Below, one piece after another: positions 16,518 to 23,816 of a stretch of DNA of 64,000 bases. The translations under genes and the position numbers were made by a program. Positions within the stretch are counted from its first letter, which is position 1. Every line of letters starts with the position of its first letter. Origin of the DNA: Cytophagales bacterium (lineage in GTDB: Bacteria > Bacteroidota > Bacteroidia > Cytophagales > Microscillaceae). The stretch is from the NCBI GenBank assembly GCA_013298075.1, contig JAAFJG010000006.1:20535-84534 (forward strand), given 5' to 3'. The notes under the pieces were generated by a model. It saw only the letters and a program-made list of their open reading frames with translations, had not been told where the DNA came from and searched no databases.

Positions 16518-17663
16518 ATGAAATTCGGAACAAAAGCTATTCACGCAGGCATTGAGCCTGAACCAATCACAGGAGCGGTTATGACTCCTATTTTTCAAAC
16601 TTCTACCTACGCACAAGAAGGCATAGGCAAGCACAAAGGATATGAATATGCTCGTACTCAAAATCCTACTCGAACTGTCTTAGAAAAAAATATTGCAGCC
16701 TTAGAAAATGGGCAATTTGGTTTATGTTTTGCCTCAGGAATGGCAGCCGTTGATGCGGTGATTAAATTATTAAAACAAGGCGATGAAATTATTGCTTGCA
16801 ACGATTTGTATGGTGGAACGTACAGAATTATCACTAAAATATTCGAAGGTTTGGGCATCAATGCAAAATTTGTAGATATGGAAAATCCAGCCAATATCGA
16901 GCAATATATTACTCCAAAAACAAAACTAATTTGGGTAGAAACGCCCACAAATCCTTTGTTAAATTTGATTGATATTGAAGAAATTGCTAAAATTTCCAAA
17001 AAACATCAAATCAATTTATGTGTGGATAATACATTTGCTACACCTTATTTACAAAATCCATTAGACTTGGGAGCGGACATTGTGATGCACTCGATGACAA
17101 AATATTTAGGCGGACATTCTGATGTGGTGATGGGTGCTTTGGTAACAAATAGTGCCGAAACTCACGCAAAATTAGCATTTATTCAAAATTCTTGTGGGGC
17201 AGTTCCAAGTCCTCACGATTGTTTTTTGATGTTGCGTGGCATCAAAACTTTGCATATCAGAATGGATAGACATTCAGAAAATGGTAAAAAAATGGCAGAA
17301 TATTTGGTCGGTCATCATAAAATTGGAAAAGTATATTGGATTGGTTTGCCAACGCACAAAAATCACCATATTGCTTTGAAACAAATGCGAGGTTTTGGTG
17401 GAATGGTTGCTTTTACGCTCAAAAATGATTCCTTAGAAAATGCTATCAAAGTAATGGAAAGTTTTGAAGTTTTTACTTTGGGAGAGTCTTTAGGAGGCGT
17501 TGAGTCGCTTTGCACGCACCCCGCCACAATGACACACGCAGCCATTCCAAAAGAAGACAGAGAAGCAAGAGGTTTGTCTGATACTTTGATTCGATTGAGT
17601 GTGGGGATAGAAGATGCTGATGATTTGATAGCAGATTTAGAAAATGCTTTGAAAAATATTTAG
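16518..17663 (+). CDS. Cystathionine gamma-synthase / gamma-lyase family PLP enzyme
   Basis: From ATG 16518 (MKFGTKAIHAG) the protein is 381 residues, the normal length. It has the Cys/Met metabolism PLP signature: GYEYARTQNPTR, the cofactor-stacking Tyr in NDLYGGTYR, VDNTFATPYLQNPL, and the Schiff-base lysine in SMTKYLGGHSDVVMG. The enzyme either joins an activated homoserine to cysteine (MetB) or cleaves cystathionine (MetC/CGL); motifs alone do not separate these. A longer frame from a TTG at 16473 is less likely because its N terminus does not fit the family. The gene is followed at once by two copies of the palindromic element. Confidence 0.9.
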   Translation: MKFGTKAIHAGIEPEPITGAVMTPIFQTSTYAQEGIGKHKGYEYARTQNPTRTVLEKNIAALENGQFGLCFASGMAAVDAVIKLLKQGDEIIACNDLYGGTYRIITKIFEGLGINAKFVDMENPANIEQYITPKTKLIWVETPTNPLLNLIDIEEIAKISKKHQINLCVDNTFATPYLQNPLDLGADIVMHSMTKYLGGHSDVVMGALVTNSAETHAKLAFIQNSCGAVPSPHDCFLMLRGIKTLHIRMDRHSENGKKMAEYLVGHHKIGKVYWIGLPTHKNHHIALKQMRGFGGMVAFTLKNDSLENAIKVMESFEVFTLGESLGGVESLCTHPATMTHAAIPKEDREARGLSDTLIRLSVGIEDADDLIADLENALKNI

Positions 17664-17935
17664 ATTTTTAGAGAGAATATTTTTTGAATTATATCTTGAA
17701 TTTTCTTCAGATTTATCTTGAATTGTTTATAGATTTATCTTGAATTGCCTCCAGATTTATCTTGAATTGTTTATAGATTTATCTTGAATTGCCTCCAGAT
17801 TTATCTTGAATTGCCTCCAGATTTATCTGGAGGTCAATATACAATTTAACATTGGCTTTAGCCGAAATTCTATATTTTTGTATATTTCAAAATAAACAGT
17901 ATAAATGTCATTTATATTCAAAATGATAAATTTAT
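17664..17935 (+). repeat. Palindromic interspersed element, copy B, with expanded 22-bp array
   Basis: This copy begins right at the stop codon of the cystathionine gene with GATTTTTAGAGAGAATA, similar to the outer end of other copies. It carries the perfect hairpin CCTCCAGATTTATCTGGAGG at 17814-17833 and the second hairpin GGCTTTAGCC near 17859. Between the end and the first hairpin the half-unit has been multiplied (17696-17827). Copy C follows in opposite orientation. Confidence 0.75.
17696..17827 (+). repeat. Six tandem 22-bp units inside element copy B
   Basis: Six units start at 17696, 17718, 17740, 17762, 17784 and 17806, each beginning TTGAATT and ending AGATTTATC. Units 3, 5 and 6 carry the centre GCCTCC, units 2 and 4 carry GTTTAT and unit 1 carries TTCTTC. 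Only the last unit is followed by TGGAGG and can form the full hairpin. The alternation of two variants suggests duplication of a 44-bp pair. Confidence 0.85.
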
Positions 17936-17945
17936 TAAAAAATTT

Positions 17946-18143
17946 GGTTCATAGGAAATTATTGCGGAGCCGATTTTGTTCTAATACAAATAGCAATTTA
18001 TTTTGAAAATATAGAAAATATCGATTTGAGAAATACAGAGATTTTGGCTAAAGCCAATATGTAATTTTATATTATCCTCCAGATAAATCTGGAGGCAATT
18101 CAAAAAACGTATTTTTTATTTTTTTTACAAATTTTATAAGAGT
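17946..18143 (-). repeat. Palindromic interspersed element, copy C
   Basis: It starts with GGTTCATAGGAAATT at 17946, has GGCTAAAGCC near 18048 and the hairpin CCTCCAGATAAATCTGGAGG at 18076-18095, and ends near ACAAATTTTATAAGAGTT at 18143, which is an imperfect inverted match to the start. It lies between the cystathionine gene and the 3' end of the minus-strand gene at 18170. Confidence 0.75.
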
Positions 18144-18169
18144 TGAAAATCAATGAATTACAAAAAATT

Positions 18170-18604
18170 TTATTTTTTTTCTTTGGGAATAAATTTTTGA
18201 ACATAACTTTTTAGTTTTTCATAATTCGTATATTCTTGTTCTGAAACTTCTAAACGTCCATTTTTAAATTGTATCATCAACAATCGATAAGGAGATGAAA
18301 ATGTGTTAATTCTTTCTTCTTTCACAGCCACTAATTCTTTTAATTCAAAAGTAATTTTGCTTTTTAAAAATCGTTTGACTACAATTAATTTGCCTTGATT
18401 GGCATCAATCGTTTTACAAGTTAAAAACCATCTAATAATCATTCCAAATCCTAAAACCCAAAAAAAGATAAAAGAATAAGACCAAAAAGTTGGGCGCGGA
18501 AACGCAAATATATAATTTCTAAAAGGAATAATTCCTATTAAAATTAAAGCGATTGAAAACACAAACATTGAAATAGTGCTGCGTTCTCTTGGTTCTGAAA
18601 TCAT
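18170..18604 (-). CDS. Unknown two-helix membrane protein with a PH-like C-terminal domain
   Basis: The 144-residue protein has two membrane helices (about 12-32 and 40-62) connected by a short loop, then a cytoplasmic beta-rich region (LIVVKRFLKSKITFELKELVAVKEE, then YRLLMIQFKNGRLEVSEQEY) that resembles the small bacterial PH-like domains of membrane proteins. I do not assign a function. A TATTTTTG box on the minus strand (18646-18653) precedes it. The neighbouring tilS gene is divergent, with 59 bases between the starts. Confidence 0.7.
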   Translation of the reverse strand: MISEPRERSTISMFVFSIALILIGIIPFRNYIFAFPRPTFWSYSFIFFWVLGFGMIIRWFLTCKTIDANQGKLIVVKRFLKSKITFELKELVAVKEERINTFSSPYRLLMIQFKNGRLEVSEQEYTNYEKLKSYVQKFIPKEKK

Positions 18605-18645
18605 AATTTATTTTTTTATATTCTTAATTATATCTTAATTTGTTG

Positions 18646-18653
18646 CAAAAATA
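18646..18653 (-). promoter_or_regulatory. -7 box of the two-helix membrane protein gene
   Basis: The minus strand reads TATTTTTG, matching TAnnTTTG, 41 bases upstream of the ATG at 18604. Confidence 0.45.
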
Positions 18654-18663
18654 TTAAAAATTT

Positions 18664-19992
18664 ATGTTAAATCAAATAAAAAAATTTATTCAACAAGAAA
18701 ATTTATTTTCTATTGATGATAAAATAGTATTGACGGTCAGTGGCGGCATAGATTCGATGGTTTTAGCACATATTTTTTTAGAATTGAAGGCTGATTTTAT
18801 GATTGCACATTGTAATTTTGGATTGCGTGGAGAGGATTCTGATAATGATGAAAAATTTGTAGCACAATTTGCTCATCAAAATAATATTCTGTTTTTCACC
18901 AAAAAATTTGACACCTTACATTTTTGTGAACAACATAAAATAACCATTCAAGAAGGTGCAAGAAAATTAAGATATGAATGGTTTTATGAAATAGCCAAAG
19001 AACAAAAATGTGATTTTATTGCCACAGCACATCACCAAGACGATAATTTAGAAACTATTTTATTGAATATTGGGCGTGGAACAGGTTTTTTTGGTATCAA
19101 AGGAATTTTACCAAAGCATAATAAAAGAATTAGACCTTTATTAAATACAACCAAAGAACAAATTTATCAATACGCAAAACAAAATAATATTTTGTGGAGA
19201 GAAGATTCTTCTAATGAAAAAATTGATTATCAACGCAATCAAATTCGACATCAATTAGTGCCTATTTATCATCAAATTTCACCTAATTTGGTTAATTCTT
19301 TGGGTGATACGATGGAAAGAATGAGAATGGCTTATCATATTTTGGAGCAAAATATTCAATCAACCATCAATTTATTTGTAAAAAAAGAAGGAATATATGA
19401 ATTATTAGATATGGGTAAATTAAAAACCACAGAAAATCCTTTTTTTTATTTTTCTGAATACTTGAAAAAATACAATTTTTTTTATCAAAATGCAAAAAAA
19501 ATTTGGGAAAAACAACCTTATAAAGTTGGAAAAATAGTATATTCGAATAAAGGAAAAAATAGACTTTTGATGGATAGAAAATATTGGATAATGGCTAAAA
19601 AACAAGTATATCAAACGTATATTCTCGAAAAAAATATAACGGAAATAAATATTGGCAATCAAATATTATCTATCAACGAAATTTCACGTCCTGATGATTT
19701 TAAATTACCTAAAAATGAAGTTTATTTAGATATAAAAAAAATACAATTTCCTTTGATTATTAGAAATTATAAAAATGGCGAAAAATTTTATCCTTTGGGA
19801 ATGAAAGGAAAAAGTCAAAAAATGAGTGATTTTTTAACCAATCAAAAATTATCAAGATTCGAAAAAGAAAGTACTTTAATTTTGGAAAGTGAACAAAAAA
19901 TTGCTTGGGTAATCAATCATCGGGCAAGCGAATTATATAAATGTGATAAACATACAGAAAAAGTATTGCATCTTAAATTTTTGGAGCAATAA
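18664..19992 (+). CDS. tilS: tRNA(Ile)-lysidine synthase TilS
   Basis: TilS converts C34 of the CAU anticodon of tRNA(Ile2) to lysidine with ATP and lysine, so that it reads AUA; it is essential in AUA-using bacteria such as this AT-rich genome. The ATP pyrophosphatase P-loop SGGIDS is at residues 26-31, followed by IAHCNFGLRGEDSD and TAHHQDDNLETILLN. A middle domain and a C-terminal domain ending in LGMKGKSQKMSDFLTNQK and IAWVINHRASE are present, so the enzyme is full length (442 residues). Confidence 0.95.
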   Translation: MLNQIKKFIQQENLFSIDDKIVLTVSGGIDSMVLAHIFLELKADFMIAHCNFGLRGEDSDNDEKFVAQFAHQNNILFFTKKFDTLHFCEQHKITIQEGARKLRYEWFYEIAKEQKCDFIATAHHQDDNLETILLNIGRGTGFFGIKGILPKHNKRIRPLLNTTKEQIYQYAKQNNILWREDSSNEKIDYQRNQIRHQLVPIYHQISPNLVNSLGDTMERMRMAYHILEQNIQSTINLFVKKEGIYELLDMGKLKTTENPFFYFSEYLKKYNFFYQNAKKIWEKQPYKVGKIVYSNKGKNRLLMDRKYWIMAKKQVYQTYILEKNITEINIGNQILSINEISRPDDFKLPKNEVYLDIKKIQFPLIIRNYKNGEKFYPLGMKGKSQKMSDFLTNQKLSRFEKESTLILESEQKIAWVINHRASELYKCDKHTEKVLHLKFLEQ

Positions 19993-20028
19993 GTTCGTTT
20001 CTGGCGTGTACGTACACATATATAGACA

Positions 20029-20250
20029 CTAAGGCACAGGGTCGTGTCCGCTTTTCCCCCACGGATGACAGCGAGAAATGCGTTTAATTCCTAACCAACC
20101 ACCTTTCAAAACGCCGTATTTTTGAATGGCTTCAATCATATATTGCGAGCAGGTTGGGTGAAAACGACAAGCATTGGGTAGCCAAGGCGAGATAATTAAT
20201 TGATATAATCTCACAGGAAAAATAAATATTTTTTTAAGGATTTTTTGCAT
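20029..20250 (-). CDS. yidD: Membrane protein insertion efficiency factor YidD
   Basis: The 73-residue protein matches YidD end to end: an amphipathic start [17 protein letters not shown], then the conserved [19 protein letters not shown] with its Cys residues, and [16 protein letters not shown] at the C terminus. YidD assists insertion of membrane proteins by YidC at the cytoplasmic membrane. yidC, rnpA and rpmH, its usual neighbours in other phyla, are absent, which is common in Bacteroidota. Confidence 0.93.
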   Translation of the reverse strand: MQKILKKIFIFPVRLYQLIISPWLPNACRFHPTCSQYMIEAIQKYGVLKGGWLGIKRISRCHPWGKSGHDPVP

Positions 20251-20311
20251 GTTTTTAAATAATAAAAATCATTTTTTCTGATATTAAAAAAAATACTTTT
20301 TGAGTTATTTT

Positions 20312-20740
20312 TTAGGTAATATCTAAGGTTTTCTGTAATAAATCAACACAAATTTTTTTATCTTTAAAGAAATCCAATCCCAAAACTCCACCATATTCTC
20401 CCGCATCTACAGGCATATCATACGTCCAGATTTCTATATTTTCTACTCCATAATCAATTTCGCTAAGTCGCATTTTTGGTACAATATAAGAATACGCAAC
20501 CTGTTCGTTACCTGCAGTTAATATTTGTGTTTTGGGAGTTCTCCTTTTGTCAAGTTTAAAGCCTATTTTTTGTGCAAATTTTATATTTAAAATGGTAACA
20601 TTAGCACCAGTGTCTAAAATCATAGGGATTTTCCAAACATCTTTTTCTTGTGAATCTTCCAAAAAATACCAAAAATCAACAAACACAATAATACGTAAAT
20701 CAGTTGATGTTTTGTAAGAAATATTTACTTTTTTCTTCAT
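20312..20740 (-). CDS. Retropepsin-like aspartic protease (clan AA)
   Basis: The 142-residue protein has a single retropepsin fold: the catalytic D-T-G in MILDTGANVTILN (about residues 41-53), a flap region, then GVLGLDFFKDKKICVD near the end, equivalent to the hydrophobic-hydrophobic-Gly motif of the family. Such one-domain proteases act as homodimers. No signal peptide or membrane anchor is seen, so a cytoplasmic role is likely. It lies two bases after the gene at 20743, and the pair probably functions together; the partner's substrate or inhibitor role is unknown. Confidence 0.75.
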   Translation of the reverse strand: MKKKVNISYKTSTDLRIIVFVDFWYFLEDSQEKDVWKIPMILDTGANVTILNIKFAQKIGFKLDKRRTPKTQILTAGNEQVAYSYIVPKMRLSEIDYGVENIEIWTYDMPVDAGEYGGVLGLDFFKDKKICVDLLQKTLDIT

Positions 20741-20742
20741 AA

Positions 20743-21054
20743 TTATTTTATAGTAATAGTAGTGTAAGCAGGAAATACTAATTTTTTTGTTTTTTCAATA
20801 ATCTTTGTGGTTTCCATACAAAACGCATCATATTGTTTAGTTTTCCAAAAAAAAGTATGATGTTTATTATCAAATTCATTGATTTCATCAAAACTATCAG
20901 CTACGCCTAAAACATCAAGTTCGTTATTTTCTAATTGTCCTATCCCTTTACAACCTAATAATAACCATTTATTCGGATATTTTTCTTTCACTTCTTTCCA
21001 CGAAAGCCATAGAGGTGTATGTGTTGTTATTTCGCTTTCAATTTTATTTATCAT
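20743..21054 (-). CDS. Unknown protein paired with the aspartic protease
   Basis: I do not recognise this 103-residue protein. It has a central LSWKEVKEKYPNKWLLLGCKG block, then DVLGVADSFDEINEF, and a C-terminal beta-rich part ending VFPAYTTITIK. The WKE-x-YPN-x-W pattern is seen in small proteins encoded next to clan AA aspartic proteases in Bacteroidota and cyanobacteria. It is the first gene of the two-gene unit, with two bases before the protease start, and has a TATTTTTG promoter box upstream (21088-21095). Confidence 0.65.
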   Translation of the reverse strand: MINKIESEITTHTPLWLSWKEVKEKYPNKWLLLGCKGIGQLENNELDVLGVADSFDEINEFDNKHHTFFWKTKQYDAFCMETTKIIEKTKKLVFPAYTTITIK

Positions 21055-21087
21055 AATTTTATTTTTTATATATGTTTATTTATAACG

Positions 21088-21095
21088 CAAAAATA
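21088..21095 (-). promoter_or_regulatory. -7 box of the aspartic-protease pair
   Basis: The minus strand reads TATTTTTG, 33 bases upstream of the ATG at 21054. Confidence 0.45.
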
Positions 21096-21114
21096 CACAT
21101 AAAAATTCATTTTT

Positions 21115-21969
21115 TTACAAATTATGTTTCCATCTATCGTGCGACCATAACCAAGTTTCAGGATATTTTTGGATAACTTTTTCCAATGATTCGATAAATT
21201 TTTGTGTGATTTCTCCTTCTTTTGTTTCTGTTGGATTCGATTCTAATAATGATAATTCAATGGCATAATAACCTCTTTTTTCTTTGATAATATTCGCAAA
21301 AACGACAGGATAATTAAATTTTTGGGCTAATTTTTCTGTTCCCCACAAAAAACCTGCTTTTCGATTCAAAAAATTACCCCAATAAGCGTCATTTGGATTT
21401 TCTGGACGTTGGTCTGCTATCAAGGCGGTGGATGCTAATTCATTTTTGAGTTGTATCATACAACGTAAAGTGGCTTTCATCGCGGATGCTTTTTGCCCAA
21501 ATCGAGTTCGCCATTGTAACACTAAATTATCAAAAAAAACATTAGACAAAGGTTTATAAACGACTAACACTTGATAATTTGTTTGTGTTTGGAAAGCCCC
21601 CGAAGCCCATTCCCAATTTCCACAATGTCCCAACGCAAAAATAAAATTCTTTTTTTGAGCCGCAAATTCATTTACAATAGATAAATCTTTAAAATAAATT
21701 CTTTTTTGCAATGTTTTGACAGACATAGTAGACATTTTTAAGGTTTCTAACATCACATCTACCAAATAAACATAAAAACCTCTCATAATTTTTTTAATTT
21801 CTTGTTGATTTTTCTCAGGAAATGCCAATCGAAGATTAGTTTCAATGACTTTTTTTCTATATTTTAACACATAAAAAATAATAAGAAACAAAAAATTACT
21901 CAATAAATAAATTGCCCAAAATGGTAATTTTGAAATGATTTTTAGAAATAAATGGATAAAAAAATTCAT
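21115..21969 (-). CDS. LpxL/HtrB-type lysophospholipid acyltransferase
   Basis: From ATG 21969 (MNFFIHLFLK) the protein is 284 residues. A 17-codon longer frame is open, but its start at 22020 overlaps the promoter -7 box (22018-22025), so the shorter form is chosen. An N-terminal membrane anchor (FWAIYLLSNFLFLIIFYVL) is followed by GHCGNWEW, where the HxxxxN/E pattern is the acyltransferase active site, and by ADQRPENP and the C-terminal PETWLWSHDRWK. The family adds secondary acyl chains to lipid A on the cytoplasmic face of the inner membrane. The acyl donor and exact position cannot be read. Confidence 0.85.
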   Translation of the reverse strand: MNFFIHLFLKIISKLPFWAIYLLSNFLFLIIFYVLKYRKKVIETNLRLAFPEKNQQEIKKIMRGFYVYLVDVMLETLKMSTMSVKTLQKRIYFKDLSIVNEFAAQKKNFIFALGHCGNWEWASGAFQTQTNYQVLVVYKPLSNVFFDNLVLQWRTRFGQKASAMKATLRCMIQLKNELASTALIADQRPENPNDAYWGNFLNRKAGFLWGTEKLAQKFNYPVVFANIIKEKRGYYAIELSLLESNPTETKEGEITQKFIESLEKVIQKYPETWLWSHDRWKHNL

Positions 21970-22017
21970 TTGTACTGATTTGAAAATAAAAAATCTTTCA
22001 TGGCGTTTTAACTTCTG

Positions 22018-22049
22018 CAAAATTATAACTTTTTTATCATTCTGGCAAA
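22018..22049 (-). promoter_or_regulatory. Promoter of the acyltransferase gene
   Basis: On the minus strand TTTG (22049-22046) is followed after 20 bases by TAATTTTG (22025-22018), a good Bacteroidota promoter. It fixes the start of the acyltransferase downstream of 22018. Confidence 0.6.
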
Positions 22050-22223
22050 TTCATTCATTATTTATTTTAGAAATAGACAAATTTCAATTATTGAAATTTA
22101 TATTAGAATTTTTAAAATAACAAAGATTTTTAGCACGCGAGTTTTACGAATTAAAACGGATTTATTCTCGAATTTTTGTTACTGTAATTAAAAGTATGTA
22201 AAATATTTTGATTATTAGTAGTT

Positions 22224-22262
22224 TTTTCAGTTGTCAAGGTCGAATACTTGACAAACTGAAAA
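22224..22262. repeat. Inverted repeat in the divergent spacer before the heptose kinase gene
   Basis: TTTTCAGTTGTCAAG (22224-22238) and CTTGACAAACTGAAAA (22247-22262) pair over about 14 bases with one bulged T and an eight-base loop. It lies in a 400-base non-coding spacer between two divergent genes. It could be an operator or a terminator-like hairpin; no T-run follows on the plus strand. The remainder of the spacer is plain AT-rich DNA apart from the two promoters. Confidence 0.5.
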
Positions 22263-22358
22263 TGAAAATAAAAACAATCTATGACAATAAATAAACTCTA
22301 AAAAACATAGAAACAAATACAGAAAAAACATCAATCTAACCAAAATAATCAAAAAAAG

Positions 22359-22389
22359 TTGCTTATTTTGATAAAAATATCTAATTTTG
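22359..22389 (+). promoter_or_regulatory. Promoter of the heptose-7-phosphate kinase gene
   Basis: TTG at 22359-22361 and TAATTTTG at 22382-22389 are spaced by 20 bases. The start codon is 62 bases downstream. Confidence 0.5.
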
Positions 22390-22451
22390 TGGCATAAATA
22401 CGCCTAAATGGAATAACATAAATAAAAACTATTTTATTTTCAATATAAAAA

Positions 22452-23441
22452 ATGGACTATAATTTCGACAAAATTTTTGAACAATTCAATCAAATAAACG
22501 CCTTAGTGATTGGTGATGTGATGATTGATTCTTATTTATGGGGTGAGGTAAATCGCATTTCGCCTGAAGCACCTGTGCCTATCGTAAACGTAAAAAAACG
22601 TGAAAAAAGATTGGGTGGAGCGGCTAATGTGGCTTTAAATCTCAAAGCAATGGGCGCAAAACCAATCTTATGTGCGGTTGTGGGCGACGATGCAGATGGG
22701 CAAGATTTTTTCCAAATTCTACAAGAAAATCAATTAGAAACCGAAGGGATTTTGGTTTGTAAAAATCGCCCAACGACTATCAAACATAGAATTTTGAGCG
22801 GACATCAACAAATGTTACGCATTGATGCAGAAACCACTGAAAATATCAATGTAGAAGAACAAAATTTGTTATTTGATAAAATTGAAAAACTTGTTTTGCA
22901 ATGTCAAGTCATTATTTTTGAGGATTATGATAAAGGCGTTTTGAATGAAAATTTAATTCAAAAAGTGATTACATTAGCCAAAAAAAATAATATTCCTACC
23001 GTAGTTGATCCGAAAAAAAGAAATTTTTTGAATTATACAAATGCAACTGTTTTTAAACCAAATTTAAAAGAATTAAAAGAAGGTTTGAAAGTTGATTTTG
23101 ATGTAAAAAATAATGCAGAACTACAAAAAAATGTATTATTATTAAAAGAAAAACTAAAAATTGAATATGCGTTTGTTACTTTGTCAGAAAGAGGTGTTTT
23201 ATTAGCCAAAAATAACAACGATTTTTTTGCTCAAAATGCGCATATTAGACAAATTGCAGATGTTTCGGGAGCAGGCGATACGGTGATTAGTATTGTAGCG
23301 TTGGGTATTTCGATAGGGTTAGATGCTCATCTTTGGGCATCTTTGGCAAATTTGGCGGGCGGTTTAGTTTGTGAATATGTGGGAGTTGTTTCGATAGATA
23401 AATCACAACTTTTGGCGGAAGCAAAAGAACATTTGTCTTAA
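22452..23441 (+). CDS. rfaE1: D-glycero-beta-D-manno-heptose-7-phosphate kinase (RfaE1/HldE kinase domain)
   Basis: The 329-residue PfkB-family kinase has the RfaE1 features: VIGDVMIDSYLWGEVNRISP at the start with the APVPIV that follows, GGAANVALNLKAMGA, and the catalytic DVSGAGDTV near the C terminus. It phosphorylates heptose-7-phosphate at C1 on the way to ADP-heptose for lipopolysaccharide core. The adenylyltransferase half found fused in E. coli HldE is absent, so it must be encoded elsewhere. It stands alone behind a promoter at 22359-22389, and two element hairpins follow its stop. Confidence 0.88.
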   Translation: MDYNFDKIFEQFNQINALVIGDVMIDSYLWGEVNRISPEAPVPIVNVKKREKRLGGAANVALNLKAMGAKPILCAVVGDDADGQDFFQILQENQLETEGILVCKNRPTTIKHRILSGHQQMLRIDAETTENINVEEQNLLFDKIEKLVLQCQVIIFEDYDKGVLNENLIQKVITLAKKNNIPTVVDPKKRNFLNYTNATVFKPNLKELKEGLKVDFDVKNNAELQKNVLLLKEKLKIEYAFVTLSERGVLLAKNNNDFFAQNAHIRQIADVSGAGDTVISIVALGISIGLDAHLWASLANLAGGLVCEYVGVVSIDKSQLLAEAKEHLS

Positions 23442-23447
23442 AAAAAT

Positions 23448-23726
23448 GGTTCTAAGAAAATTATTGTGGCTATAATTTTATTCTAATATAATTCGAAAAT
23501 ATATAAAAATATCGATTTGAGAAACGCAGAGATTTTGGCTAAAGCCAATAATTGAATTTTATATTGTCCTCCAGATAAATCTGGAGGCAGTTCAAAAAAA
23601 CATTTTCCGCGCAAATTTCCTGAGAACCTTAAATTTTATATTGTCCTCCAGATAAATCTGGAGGCAATTCAAAAAATATATTTGAAAAAAAATATTTCCA
23701 TTTTTCTCACAAATTTTCTAAAATCT
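23448..23726 (-). repeat. Palindromic interspersed element, copy D, with a partial second unit
   Basis: The first unit runs from GGTTCTAAGAAAATT (23448) to AATTTCCTGAGAACC (ending 23628); these ends are inverted repeats with 13 of 15 positions matching, and the unit is 181 bp. Inside are GGCTAAAGCC near 23538 and the hairpin CCTCCAGATAAATCTGGAGG at 23568-23587. A second, partial unit (23629-23726) repeats the hairpin at 23645-23664 and a similar end. It starts six bases after the rfaE1 stop and fills the spacer to the sucC promoter. Confidence 0.8.
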
Positions 23727-23778
23727 AAAAAAAAATTAAAAAAAAAGCACAAAAAACATTTTTTTTAAATTTAATTAC

Positions 23779-23786
23779 TAACTTTG
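23779..23786 (+). promoter_or_regulatory. -7 box of sucC
   Basis: TAACTTTG matches TAnnTTTG, 30 bases upstream of the sucC ATG. No clear -33 TTTG is present. Confidence 0.45.
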
Positions 23787-23816
23787 AACTAAAATTAAGA
23801 AAATCATTTTTTATTT

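Noticed and set aside
17684-17833. CRISPR-like short regular repeats
   Set aside because: The 22-bp units are directly abutting with no spacers and belong to the palindromic element.
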